A stretch of 44,395 nt of DNA. Source: Pseudonocardiales bacterium (GTDB lineage Bacteria; Actinomycetota; Actinomycetes; Mycobacteriales; Pseudonocardiaceae). A program made the position numbers and the translations under genes. Positions within the stretch are counted from its first letter, which is position 1. Every line of letters starts with the position of its first letter. The notes under the pieces are model-generated. The model searched no databases. It was not told the origin of the DNA and was given only the letters and a program-made list of their open reading frames with translations. The stretch covers positions 1 to 44,395 of the forward strand of contig JAFAPC010000109.1 in NCBI GenBank assembly GCA_019247305.1. The letters are read 5' to 3'. Positions 7,100 to 15,128 of the stretch are shown piece by piece.

Positions 7100-7720
7100 T
7101 CAAACCGGCTGGGCGGCTGATCCGGAGGTGGCGCCAGCCGATGCGGTGTCCTCCTCGCCCATGGCTCCGAGGTCCGCAGCGCTCGGTGCGACGACGTTGA
7201 CCACAAGGTGCTCCGGGTCGGTCCGCAGCTCCACCCCGTCCGGCAGCGTGACCTCGCCGGCCAGCACCCGGGTGCCCTCCTTAGCGTCCTGGACGGACAC
7301 CTCGATCTCCTCGGGGATCGCCAGCGCGTCTGCCTCCACCTGGAGGGTGACTAGCTCCTGAGTCACCAGGGTGCCCGGGGCGGCGTTGCCGGTGAGGGCG
7401 ATGTGCACGTCTACCACCACTCTCTCGCCACGCTGGACGATCAGCAGATCGACATGCTCGATGTACCGCCGGATCGGGTGCACCGTGACGGTCTTGGTCA
7501 GCGCGAGCCGTGGCCGTCCCTCAAGGTCGAGGCTGAGCACGGCGTTGCTGCCCTGCTCGCGCATCACCCGGGCGAATTCCAACGCGGGCAGCGCCACATG
7601 GAGCGGGTCGATGCCGTGTCCGTAGAGCACTGCGGGGATTTTGCCCGCGCGCCGGGTACGGCGGGCGGCTCCTTTGCCGAACTCGGTGCGCGGCTCAGCG
7701 GCCAGACGGACCTCGGACAC
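7100..7720 (-). CDS. rplY: 50S ribosomal protein L25 (general stress protein CTC)
   Basis: 206 residues from GTG 7720, with AAGGAG six bases upstream; the longer reading to 7753 is unlikely. It binds 5S rRNA in the large subunit. The N-terminal L25 domain is visible ([26 protein letters not shown]), followed by the C-terminal beta domain of the long CTC form ([20 protein letters not shown]) and an Ala/Ser-rich tail. It is followed by pth, as in other actinobacteria. Confidence 0.95.
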   Translation of the reverse strand: MSEVRLAAEPRTEFGKGAARRTRRAGKIPAVLYGHGIDPLHVALPALEFARVMREQGSNAVLSLDLEGRPRLALTKTVTVHPIRRYIEHVDLLIVQRGERVVVDVHIALTGNAAPGTLVTQELVTLQVEADALAIPEEIEVSVQDAKEGTRVLAGEVTLPDGVELRTDPEHLVVNVVAPSAADLGAMGEEDTASAGATSGSAAQPV

Positions 7721-7807
7721 GGCGGACTCCTTAGCAGGTTGGCGGCGCGACACCGGTAAGCGTGACCCCGGAACGAGGTACGGCAGGCCTAAATATGGTG
7801 GCGGCGA

Positions 7808-7836
7808 AGTATAACGGGTCAGGCGTTGCCGTCGAA
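7808..7836 (-). promoter_or_regulatory. Candidate promoter of rplY-pth
   Basis: On the minus strand TTCGAC (7836-7831), a 17-base gap and TATACT (7813-7808) form a plausible housekeeping sigma promoter about 90 bases before the rplY start. The -35 lies inside the end of prs. Confidence 0.4.
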
Positions 7837-8805
7837 CAGACTGGTCACCGAGCCGTCCTCGAAGACCTCATGGATCGCGCGGGCCAGCAGCGGCGCGATT
7901 GACAGCACCGTCATCCCGGGAAAGCGTTTGGAGTCCGCGATGGGCAACGTGTTGGTGAAGACGATCTCGCAGGCGCCGCAACTGGCCAGCCGCTCGGTAG
8001 CCGGGCCGGACAACACCCCGTGGGTGGCCGCGACGATCACGTCGGCGGCACCGGCCTGGCGGAGCGCCCGCACCGCACTGGCCACCGTGCCACCGGTGTC
8101 GATCATGTCGTCGATCACCACACAGAGCCGGCCGTCGATGTCACCGACCACCCGGTTGGCCACCGCCCGGTTCGGCCTGCTGGGGTCGCGGGTCTTGTGA
8201 ATGAACGCGAGCGGCGTACCGCCGAGGGCCTCGGCCCATCGCTCGGCCAGCCGCACCCGGCCGGAATCCGGCGACACCACGGCCAGCTGACGCCCGGCGT
8301 AGGTGTTCTTGATGTGGCCGGCGAGCAGCGGCAGTGCGAACAGGTGATCCACCGGGCCGTCAAAGAAGCCCTGGATCTGGGACGTGTGCAGGTCCACCGT
8401 CATGATCCGGTCCGCGCCGGCAACCTTGAGGAGATCCGCGATGAGCCGGGCGGAGATAGGCTCGCGTCCGCGGTGCTTCTTGTCCTGGCGGCTGTAACCC
8501 CAGAACGGCATCACGGCGGTGATTCGCTGGGCTGACGCGCGCTTGAGCGCATCTACCATGATCAGCTGTTCCATGATGGCATCGTTGATCGGGGCGGTGT
8601 GGGCTTGCACGACGAAGGCGTCGCAGCCGCGTACCGACTCCTCGAACCGGACGAAGATCTCTCCGTTGGCGAAGGAATAGGCCGACTGCGGGGTAACGAC
8701 GACGTCGAGGTGCTTGGCCACTTCCTCGGCCAGCTCGGGGTGGTAGCTCCCGGAGAACAGCATCAGGCTCTTCTTCGGTATGGCCGCCATGCTGGAAGGG
8801 CTCAT
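7819..8805 (-). CDS. prs: Ribose-phosphate pyrophosphokinase (PRPP synthetase)
   Basis: 328 residues from ATG 8805, with AGGAG five bases upstream. It makes PRPP from ribose 5-phosphate and ATP for purine, pyrimidine, His, Trp and NAD synthesis, and in actinobacteria also for cell-wall decaprenyl-phospho-arabinose. Visible motifs are [16 protein letters not shown], the catalytic loop region ([17 protein letters not shown]), [12 protein letters not shown] and the PRPP-binding [13 protein letters not shown]. It starts three bases after the glmU stop (TGAGTATG), so the two are translated together. Confidence 0.96.
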   Translation of the reverse strand: MSPSSMAAIPKKSLMLFSGSYHPELAEEVAKHLDVVVTPQSAYSFANGEIFVRFEESVRGCDAFVVQAHTAPINDAIMEQLIMVDALKRASAQRITAVMPFWGYSRQDKKHRGREPISARLIADLLKVAGADRIMTVDLHTSQIQGFFDGPVDHLFALPLLAGHIKNTYAGRQLAVVSPDSGRVRLAERWAEALGGTPLAFIHKTRDPSRPNRAVANRVVGDIDGRLCVVIDDMIDTGGTVASAVRALRQAGAADVIVAATHGVLSGPATERLASCGACEIVFTNTLPIADSKRFPGMTVLSIAPLLARAIHEVFEDGSVTSLFDGNA

Positions 8806-8807
8806 AC

Positions 8808-10295
8808 TCACTCCTGCCGCGTCTGGTCGCCGTGGCCGCGCTGGGCTTGCTGAGCCGCCTGCGCCGCAGGGGTTCCCGGGCGGCGCCGGCTCACCCAGCC
8901 CTCGACATTGCGCTGACGGCCGCGGGCCACCGCCAGCGCTCCTGGCGGCACGTCCTGGGTGATCACTGAACCGGCCGCAGTGTAGGCACCGTCACCAATG
9001 GTCACCGGGGCGACAAACATGTTGTCCGCGCCGGTCCGGGCGTGTGCGCCCACGGTGGTGCGGTGCTTGGTCACCCCATCGTAGTTGACGAACACGGTGG
9101 CCGCGCCGATGTTAGTGCCCTCACCGATCGTCGCGTCCCCAACGTAGCTCAGGTGCGGCACCTTCGCGCCCGGTCCCAACTGCGCGTTTTTGGTCTCCAC
9201 GAAGGTGCCAACCTTGGCTCGTTCGCCGACCCGGCTGCCCGGCCGTAGATAGGCGAACGGACCGATCTGCGCCCCGTCGGCCACCACCGCACCGAGGGCA
9301 TGGGTGCGCACCACGGTGGCCCCGGCACCGACGGTGCAGCTCGATAAGGTCGAGTCGGGCCCGATCACCGCACCTGGGCCTACCACGGTGCCCGCGTACA
9401 GCTGCACCCCGGGATACAGCGTCACGTCCGGGGCAAGCTGGACATCGATGTCCAGCCACACCGAGGCTGGATCAACAACAGTGACCCCGGCTCGCATCCA
9501 GTGTTCCAGCAGCCGTCGATTCAGTTCCGCGCCCACTGCGGCCAGCTGTACCCGGTCGTTCACCCCGGCCACCAACCACGGGTCCGCACACTGGCGCGCC
9601 CCGACCGGCAGCCCCTCGGCGCGGACGATACCCAGCACATCAGTGAGATACAGCTCACCCTGACTTTGACTATTCGGTGGTCCCATAGCTCGACGCAGCC
9701 GGCCCAGCGCTTCGTGCAGCACCCCGGCGTCGAAGACGAACACCCCAGAGTTGATCTCGTGGATGGTGTGCTGCGCCGCAGTGGCGTCCCGATGCTCGAC
9801 GATGCCGGTGACCGCGCCCGAGTGGTCCCGCAGCACCCGCCCGTAGCCGGTCGGGTCGTCGACCACCGCGGTCAGGACGGTCACCGCGTGCCCGGCGCGG
9901 TGATGCTCGGCGACCAGCTCACCTAATGTACCGGTGTCCAGCAGCGGTACGTCAGCACAGCTGACGAGCACAGTCCCGCTCGTCCCGGCCGGCAAGGCGC
10001 CCAACGCAGCGCAGACCGCATCACCGGTGCCGCGCTGGCGGGCCTGCACGGCGGCACGCACGTCGAGCCCCAGTACGGCGGCGACCGTGCGCAGGTAGGC
10101 ATCCACCACGTCCCGCCCGTGGCCGACGACCACGACTAGGTGCTCGGGAGCTAGCCCGGCGGCAGCCCGGACGGCGTGCTCCACCAAGGGCCGGCCGGCC
10201 AGCGGGTGCAGCACCTTGGGGATTGCCGAGTTCATCCGGGTGCCTTCACCAGCGGCCAGCACGACCGCGGTCGTGAGGCTCCCAGCTGGGAGCAT
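8808..10295 (-). CDS. glmU: Bifunctional GlcNAc-1-P uridyltransferase / GlcN-1-P acetyltransferase
   Basis: 495 residues from ATG 10295. It acetylates glucosamine 1-phosphate and couples it to UTP, giving UDP-GlcNAc for peptidoglycan and the mycolyl-arabinogalactan type wall. The N-terminal pyrophosphorylase has VVLAAGEGTRMNSAIPKVLH and the ADVPLLD motif. The C-terminal left-handed beta helix has hexapeptide repeats (VGTFVETKNAQLG, IGEGTNIGAATVFVNYDG). It ends in a low-complexity Ala/Gln tail like mycobacterial GlmU. It is coupled to prs downstream, with tRNA-Gln just upstream on the same strand. Confidence 0.97.
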   Translation of the reverse strand: MLPAGSLTTAVVLAAGEGTRMNSAIPKVLHPLAGRPLVEHAVRAAAGLAPEHLVVVVGHGRDVVDAYLRTVAAVLGLDVRAAVQARQRGTGDAVCAALGALPAGTSGTVLVSCADVPLLDTGTLGELVAEHHRAGHAVTVLTAVVDDPTGYGRVLRDHSGAVTGIVEHRDATAAQHTIHEINSGVFVFDAGVLHEALGRLRRAMGPPNSQSQGELYLTDVLGIVRAEGLPVGARQCADPWLVAGVNDRVQLAAVGAELNRRLLEHWMRAGVTVVDPASVWLDIDVQLAPDVTLYPGVQLYAGTVVGPGAVIGPDSTLSSCTVGAGATVVRTHALGAVVADGAQIGPFAYLRPGSRVGERAKVGTFVETKNAQLGPGAKVPHLSYVGDATIGEGTNIGAATVFVNYDGVTKHRTTVGAHARTGADNMFVAPVTIGDGAYTAAGSVITQDVPPGALAVARGRQRNVEGWVSRRRPGTPAAQAAQQAQRGHGDQTRQE

Positions 10296-10350
10296 CAGCC
10301 TGTCCCCTTCCCACCTGTGGTGCCATCGATTCCTCTGACGCCGTGCAGCG

Positions 10351-10421
10351 CTCCGCCGCCAGGATTCGAACCTGGACTATCGGAACCAAAATCCGAGGTG
10401 CTGCCTTTACACTACGGCGGA
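10351..10421 (-). tRNA. tRNA-Gln (anticodon UUG)
   Basis: On the minus strand the acceptor TCCGCCG (from 10421) pairs with CGGCGGA. The anticodon stem-loop is TCGGA-TTTTGGT-TCCGA with anticodon TTG. The T arm is CCAGG-TTCGAAT-CCTGG. The discriminator is G (10351), as usual for tRNA-Gln. CCA is not encoded. Confidence 0.93.
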
Positions 10422-10599
10422 CGGGCGGGACGGCAGCCTGCGTGCACATCGTGACACGGCCGCTGGGCTCGCGTCAGCCAGCCCTCCCGACGTTGGTGCG
10501 GTCTGCCGCCCGAACGCGCCGTGCGGAGCCGGTGCCAGGCGCCGACACGCTCGACACGCCCAGCAGGAGCGCGGTGTGTCGTGACGGGCATCGGGTCGA

Positions 10600-10617
10600 T
10601 AACCTACGGTTCGGTTA
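10600..10617. promoter_or_regulatory. Inverted repeat upstream of the desaturase gene
   Basis: TAACC-N8-GGTTA lies 30 bases before the desaturase ATG. It has the size and placement of an operator for a TetR-type regulator of lipid genes, but no such regulator is encoded nearby. Low confidence. Confidence 0.3.
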
Positions 10618-10646
10618 GCCCCCGCTGAGCTGAGGAGCACCGGCCG

Positions 10647-11591
10647 ATGACGCTGACCGCTGACGCCAACCAGCAGCGCCCGGAGCCCGAGCCGGTTCTC
10701 TGGGGGCGGCGACCGTGGTGGCCGCAGGTTCTGGTGTACCTCTTCGTCCTTGCCCCCATGCTGGCCCTGGTGATCGCAGTGCCGGTTGCCTGGGGGTGGG
10801 GGCTGAGCTGGGTAGACATCGTACTGTTCGCGGTCACCTACTTCGTCAGCCTGCTGGGGGTGACCGTCGGTTACCACCGCTACTTCACCCATGGCTCGTT
10901 CAAGGCTAAGCGGTGGTTGCGGGTGAGTTTGGCGGTGTTGGGCAGCACCGCCATGCAGGGCCCACTCCTGCATTGGGTGGCCGACCACCGACGGCATCAC
11001 GCGTACTCCGATAAGGAGGGTGACCCGCATTCGCCGTGGTTGTTCGGCACCTCCCCGATTGCGGTGGCCAGGGGCTTCTGGCATGCCCATATGGGCTGGC
11101 TGTTCAACCGGGACCTGTCCAATCCGCGACGGTTCGTCCCAGACCTGTTGGCGGACCCGACGATGGTGCGGGTCAGTAGGTTGTTCTGGCTGTGGACCGG
11201 GATCTGGCTCGTGCTGCCGGGAATTGTCGGCGGGCTGGTGACCTGGTCCTGGTGGGCCGTGCTGACCGGGCTGTTCTGGGCTGGGCTGGTCAGGGTCTCG
11301 TTCCTGCACCATGTCACCTGGGCGGTGAACTCGGTTTGCCACATGATCGGTAACCGGCCGTTCGCCTCGCGTGACAAGGCCGCAAACTTCTGGCCGATGG
11401 CGATCCTGTCCGGGGGGGAGTCCTGGCACAACCTGCACCACGCCGATCCGACATCGGCCCGCCACGGCGTGCTCCGGGGCCAGATCGACATTTCGGCCCG
11501 GGTGATCTGGCTGTTTGAGAAGCTCGGTTGGGTGTGGAACGTGCGCTGGCCTACGCCGCAGCGGCTGGCCAAGATCGCGGCAAGGGTGTGA
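10647..11591 (+). CDS. Acyl-CoA (delta-9 type) fatty acid desaturase
   Basis: 314 residues from ATG 10647, with GAGGAG about nine bases upstream. It is an integral membrane di-iron enzyme that would place a double bond in a fatty acyl chain, keeping membranes fluid. The three histidine boxes are present: HRYFTH (about residue 77), HRRHH (about 114) and HNLHH (about 258). Hydrophobic stretches lie at about residues 28-70 and 185-220. It stands alone between tRNA-Gln and the polysaccharide locus. Family is certain; exact substrate and position specificity are not. Confidence 0.93.
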   Translation: MTLTADANQQRPEPEPVLWGRRPWWPQVLVYLFVLAPMLALVIAVPVAWGWGLSWVDIVLFAVTYFVSLLGVTVGYHRYFTHGSFKAKRWLRVSLAVLGSTAMQGPLLHWVADHRRHHAYSDKEGDPHSPWLFGTSPIAVARGFWHAHMGWLFNRDLSNPRRFVPDLLADPTMVRVSRLFWLWTGIWLVLPGIVGGLVTWSWWAVLTGLFWAGLVRVSFLHHVTWAVNSVCHMIGNRPFASRDKAANFWPMAILSGGESWHNLHHADPTSARHGVLRGQIDISARVIWLFEKLGWVWNVRWPTPQRLAKIAARV

Positions 11592-11922
11592 GTCGTTCCC
11601 TGTCGGTATCCTTCAACGGCCTCGCGCGGCCTCTGGAACAGCGGATACTTCACTGCGTCATTGAGTGATGACCCTACGCATCCAACACGCTGTGAAACCT
11701 CGTTACCTCATTCGGGTGAAAGTCCCCGGTGTTGCACTCCCCGGGTAACGACGGGCAGTGGGCGGTAGATATACGCACTGTGGGGAGGGGTGAACCCACT
11801 GTACGAGAGGGTGAGTACGGCTCACAGGGACCTGCTGGTCACTAGACGTGCTCGCTTTCGCGTCCGTCCTGAACATCCAGTTGTCGGCAGACATCTCGAG
11901 TCACGGCAGGGGGCCCGTCTCG
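11592..11922. other. Long leader before the polysaccharide operon
   Basis: 331 bases without a convincing gene, although a frame is open from 11848 into the dehydrogenase gene. The middle (11701-11825) has several paired inverted repeats, described separately. The promoter should lie here or just upstream. Confidence 0.5.
11701..11825 (+). ncRNA. Candidate structured RNA (leader of the polysaccharide operon or intron relic)
   Basis: Three independent pairings are visible: CGTTACC (11701-11707) with GGTAACG (11744-11750), CAGTGGG (11756-11762) with CCCACTG (11795-11801), and GTGAG-TACGG-CTCAC (11811-11825). Inside the first is GGG-TGAAAGT-CCC. The phrase GGGTGAAAGTCCC resembles domain I of bacterial group II introns, but no reverse transcriptase or domain V is seen. 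It may be a cis-acting leader, a small RNA or an intron scrap. Confidence 0.35.
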
Positions 11923-13059
11923 ATGAAGTTCGTTGCAGGTACGACCCAACCGGCAGCAACCCTAGCTGACCGCGGATCGCGAGGTCTTACGACGTTCGAC
12001 CTTGACGTTCGCGTGGCAGTGGTGGGTTATGGCTACTGGGGCTCTAAGCACACGCGGGTGCTCAGCAGCATGCCGGGTGTGCAGGTGACCATCGTCGATG
12101 AGGATCCCGAGCGGATCTCTGAGGCGAAGCGAAGCTACCCATCGGTGGAATCGGCGCTCCGTCTTGACGACGTGTTGGGACGGGTGGACGCAGTGGTCGT
12201 CGCGACCCCGCCGAGCGCGCATGCCGCGGTCGCGCTGCAAGCACTGCGTCACGGACGGCACGCCCTGGTGGAGAAACCGCTAGCCACGACGGTCGAAAAT
12301 GCTCAGGAGATGGTCGACGCGGCGGCGGCCAGCGGTGTGCACCTGATGGCAGGACATACCTTCGAGTACAACGCAGCCGTATGGAAGCTGAAAGGAATCA
12401 TCGATTCCGGCGAGCTCGGCAGAATCCTCTATATCGATGCTGCTCGGCTGGGGCTGGGCAAGTACCAGCGTGACTGCAACGTCATCTGGGACCTCGCGCC
12501 GCACGACATTTCGATCGCATCGTTCTTGCTCGATGAGATTCCCACGACTACCTGGGTATGGGCCAAACGGCATGTCGGTAACCGCCACGCCGATGTGGCT
12601 TACCTGCGACTAGACTTCGAGCGGGCCCTTACCCACGCATTCGTACACGTGAGCTGGTTGGATCCGTGCAAGGTCCGACGGGTCACCGTTGTCGGGGAAC
12701 GCAAGATGGCCGTCTACAATGACATGTCGGACAATGAGCGTATCCGGGTGTACGACATCGGTGTCGACCCAACCGATCCCGACGACCATGGTGAGTCACA
12801 CGCTATGCCGGTTTCCTATCGAACCGGCGACATCGTCTCGCCATTTGTCCAGTTCAATGAGCCGCTTCTGGTTCAAGATAGTCACTTCATCGAATGCATT
12901 CGGACTGGAACCAAGCCGAACACACCTGGTGAGCGTGGGCTAGATATCGTCCGAGTGCTCGCTGCCACCGACGTTGCGGAGGCCACCGGGCGCCCGGCCT
13001 TCGTGGCTGGCAACATCGACCCGGCCGAGATGGACCTTATGCAGGGGGTGGCCTCATGA
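11923..13059 (+). CDS. Gfo/Idh/MocA-family NAD(P)-dependent sugar dehydrogenase
   Basis: 378 residues from ATG 11923; a longer frame opens at 11848, and the first conserved residues (VRVAVVGYGYWGSKH) start only about 27 residues in. The Rossmann GxGxxG and the EKPLA motif with the catalytic Lys are clear, followed by a substrate-binding half with DLAPHDISI. Enzymes of this group oxidise nucleotide sugars such as UDP-GlcNAc uronates to 3-keto sugars. The next gene is a DegT-type aminotransferase joined by an ATGA overlap, so the pair most likely makes an amino sugar nucleotide, as in WlbA/WlbE or WbpB/WbpE systems. Exact substrate is not readable. Confidence 0.85.
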   Translation: MKFVAGTTQPAATLADRGSRGLTTFDLDVRVAVVGYGYWGSKHTRVLSSMPGVQVTIVDEDPERISEAKRSYPSVESALRLDDVLGRVDAVVVATPPSAHAAVALQALRHGRHALVEKPLATTVENAQEMVDAAAASGVHLMAGHTFEYNAAVWKLKGIIDSGELGRILYIDAARLGLGKYQRDCNVIWDLAPHDISIASFLLDEIPTTTWVWAKRHVGNRHADVAYLRLDFERALTHAFVHVSWLDPCKVRRVTVVGERKMAVYNDMSDNERIRVYDIGVDPTDPDDHGESHAMPVSYRTGDIVSPFVQFNEPLLVQDSHFIECIRTGTKPNTPGERGLDIVRVLAATDVAEATGRPAFVAGNIDPAEMDLMQGVAS

Positions 13060-14201
13060 CCGGCGGTAACAGCATTTCTGCCGGTATTTCTGTCCGCGTT
13101 CCTTTTTTGGACCTTGGCAGCGTCAACAACGCGCTGCGCGAGGAATTCGACCTCGCCTGGAAGACCGTGCTGAACCACGGCCACTTCGTTGGAGGTCCCG
13201 AGGTTGAGCGCTTCGAGCATGAGTTCGCGACCTACTGCGGAACCAGGGCCTGCGTCGGGGTGGCCAATGGAACCGATGCCCTGGAACTCATCCTCCGGGG
13301 CCTGGGAATCGGGCGTGGCGACGAGGTCATCGTCCCCACGAATACGTTTATCGCCACGGCCGAGGCGGTTTGGGCGACCGGAGCGCGGCCTCGGTTCGTC
13401 GACGTGTGTCCCGACACCCTGCTGATCGATCCAGACGCAGCGGTTGCTGCGATCAACAGCTCAACGGCCGCGATCATTGCCGTGCATTTGTACGGCCAGA
13501 TGGTGGACCCTGAGCCAATCTCGGCGATCGCCGCTGCGCATGGGCTCGCCCTCATCGAGGACGCCGCGCAGGCCCACGGCGCCCGGCATCAGGGCAGGGG
13601 CGCAGGCAGCGTAGGCATCGCCGCCGGCTTCAGCTTTTATCCTGGCAAGAACCTAGGCGCCTTGGGCGACGGCGGCGCGGTGGTCACCAGCGATCTCACC
13701 CTGGCCGACCGGATTCGCAGCATCGCCAATCACGGGAGGTCTGCGGCCGATCGCTACCTGCATGACCTAGCCGGGCGAAACAGCAGGCTCGACACCCTGC
13801 AGGCAGCGCTGCTGTCAGCGAAACTGCAATGGTTGGATGCCGGTAATACCCGGCGCGCGGAGGCGATGGCGGCCTACCGCGAGATGCTGCCGCAGCACTG
13901 CATACCGGTATCAGCGCAGCCTGGCGCCGAACCGGTGTATCACTTGGCGGTCATTCAGGTCGACGACCGCCGCGAAGTCAGTGACGCGCTTACTGCGGCC
14001 GGTATCGGGTGGGGTGTGCACTACCCGATACCCTGCCATCAGCAGCCGGCCCTGGCCACCCTCCACGAGCCGGCGCCGGTTGCCCAGAGACTGCCAGTAG
14101 CTGAGCGCGCGGCCGGCCGGATCCTCTCCCTTCCGATGTCCCCCACCTTGACTATCGATCAGGTTGCGCGGGTCTGTGATGTGCTCGGAGGTGCGCTGTG
14201 A
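13056..14201 (+). CDS. DegT/DnrJ/EryC1/StrS-family sugar aminotransferase
   Basis: 381 residues; ATG 13056 overlaps the previous stop (ATGA). It transfers an amino group to a keto sugar nucleotide using PLP. Motifs are CVGVANGTDALELILRGLG, EVIVPTNTFIATAEAV, EDAAQAHGA and SFYPGKNLGALGDGGAV, whose Lys should bind PLP, then HYPIPCHQQPAL near the end. The order dehydrogenase then aminotransferase fits synthesis of a 3-amino or 4-amino hexose for a surface glycan. The N-terminus before VPFLDLG is about 14 residues longer than usual, so a start slightly downstream is possible. Confidence 0.92.
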   Translation: MTGGNSISAGISVRVPFLDLGSVNNALREEFDLAWKTVLNHGHFVGGPEVERFEHEFATYCGTRACVGVANGTDALELILRGLGIGRGDEVIVPTNTFIATAEAVWATGARPRFVDVCPDTLLIDPDAAVAAINSSTAAIIAVHLYGQMVDPEPISAIAAAHGLALIEDAAQAHGARHQGRGAGSVGIAAGFSFYPGKNLGALGDGGAVVTSDLTLADRIRSIANHGRSAADRYLHDLAGRNSRLDTLQAALLSAKLQWLDAGNTRRAEAMAAYREMLPQHCIPVSAQPGAEPVYHLAVIQVDDRREVSDALTAAGIGWGVHYPIPCHQQPALATLHEPAPVAQRLPVAERAAGRILSLPMSPTLTIDQVARVCDVLGGAL

Positions 14202-15118
14202 CGGACATTTCCCATGTCTTCCAATACGGAAGTAGCGAGTCGAATGGACGTTCAGTAGCTCATGAAGAACGGCTGCAGCGGCCCCTGGCGACCGGCGAGG
14301 TGCCGCCGCAGCGTTCGGCGGGTCAACTCGAAAGTCCCCCCGAAAACCGCAGTGATGGCTGGTTGACAACACGCCTGGTCTTGCTGGCGTTGACAATCAT
14401 CCTGCTTGGCACTGCCGCCGGGCTCCTCGGTGCGCTGGTCTTGCCGAAAACCTACGGAGCCAGGGCGGAGGTCCTTTACACCATCAGCCAGGACCAGCAG
14501 GGCGGCGACCCTCTTCGGCAGAATCGTCAGCTCAGCAACCAGTTGGTGTTTCTGAAAAGTCGGAACGTGCTTGAACCGGTCGCACAGAAGCAAGGCCGGC
14601 AGTTCAAGGATCTCGACAAGGACGTCAGTGTGGCGGTCCTGGACAACAGTGAAGTCATCCAGGTCGAGGCTGATGGTCCTACCAAGCTGGCTGCGTTGCA
14701 GACGCTGCAGGCTGTTATGGACGGGTATCTGACGCTCATCCGCCAGCCCAGCGGAGCGAGTCTGAATCTCGCCACCCAGCTCGCTGACGCCCATGCGAAC
14801 ACCACCCAGATCCAAACGCGGGTCCAGCAACTCACCACTGCGGTGGTGGCCGGAACCGCGACTCAGGCTGCGCTCAATGACGCCCGGGCACAGCTCACCA
14901 CATCGTTGGACCGGGAGAAGGCTATCCAGACCAAGATCGATGAGCGTAAACTCAGCGGTGAGGCGGGACCGGACGCTCAGCTGCTGACGCCGCCCTACTC
15001 GCTGCCCGACCCGGTGTTTCCACAGCCGTTGATCGCGGCCGGCACCGGTGCACTGGTCGGTGTGATTGTGGCCGGCGTGATGGTGGCGTTAAGTGCGCGG
15101 CGCCGGATGAGGCCGTGA
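14198..15118 (+). CDS. Wzz-like polysaccharide chain-length / co-polymerase membrane protein
   Basis: 306 residues; GTG 14198 overlaps the previous stop (GTGA). A cytoplasmic N-terminal tail of about 55 residues precedes a membrane segment (LVLLALTIILLGTAAGLLGA). A long extracytoplasmic helical region follows, with coiled-coil-like stretches (TQIQTRVQQLTTAVVAGTA), then a Pro-containing second membrane segment near residue 280. This two-segment layout with the Pro-rich border before the last helix is that of Wzz/polysaccharide co-polymerases. No kinase domain is fused. Its position before flippase and polymerase supports a role in setting chain length. Confidence 0.8.
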   Translation: MTDISHVFQYGSSESNGRSVAHEERLQRPLATGEVPPQRSAGQLESPPENRSDGWLTTRLVLLALTIILLGTAAGLLGALVLPKTYGARAEVLYTISQDQQGGDPLRQNRQLSNQLVFLKSRNVLEPVAQKQGRQFKDLDKDVSVAVLDNSEVIQVEADGPTKLAALQTLQAVMDGYLTLIRQPSGASLNLATQLADAHANTTQIQTRVQQLTTAVVAGTATQAALNDARAQLTTSLDREKAIQTKIDERKLSGEAGPDAQLLTPPYSLPDPVFPQPLIAAGTGALVGVIVAGVMVALSARRRMRP

Positions 15119-15128
15119 GGGCCCGGCT

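Noticed and set aside
10407..11465. A long open frame of 352 codons on the minus strand opposite the desaturase gene
   Set aside because: It is rich in Pro, Arg, His and Gln, overlaps the tRNA-adjacent region and has no recognisable motif; the plus strand carries a full desaturase with all His boxes, so the opposite frame is a codon-bias shadow.
14252..14830. Open frame of 192 codons opposite the Wzz-like gene
   Set aside because: No ribosome binding site, shadow composition, and the plus-strand protein has a clear membrane topology.
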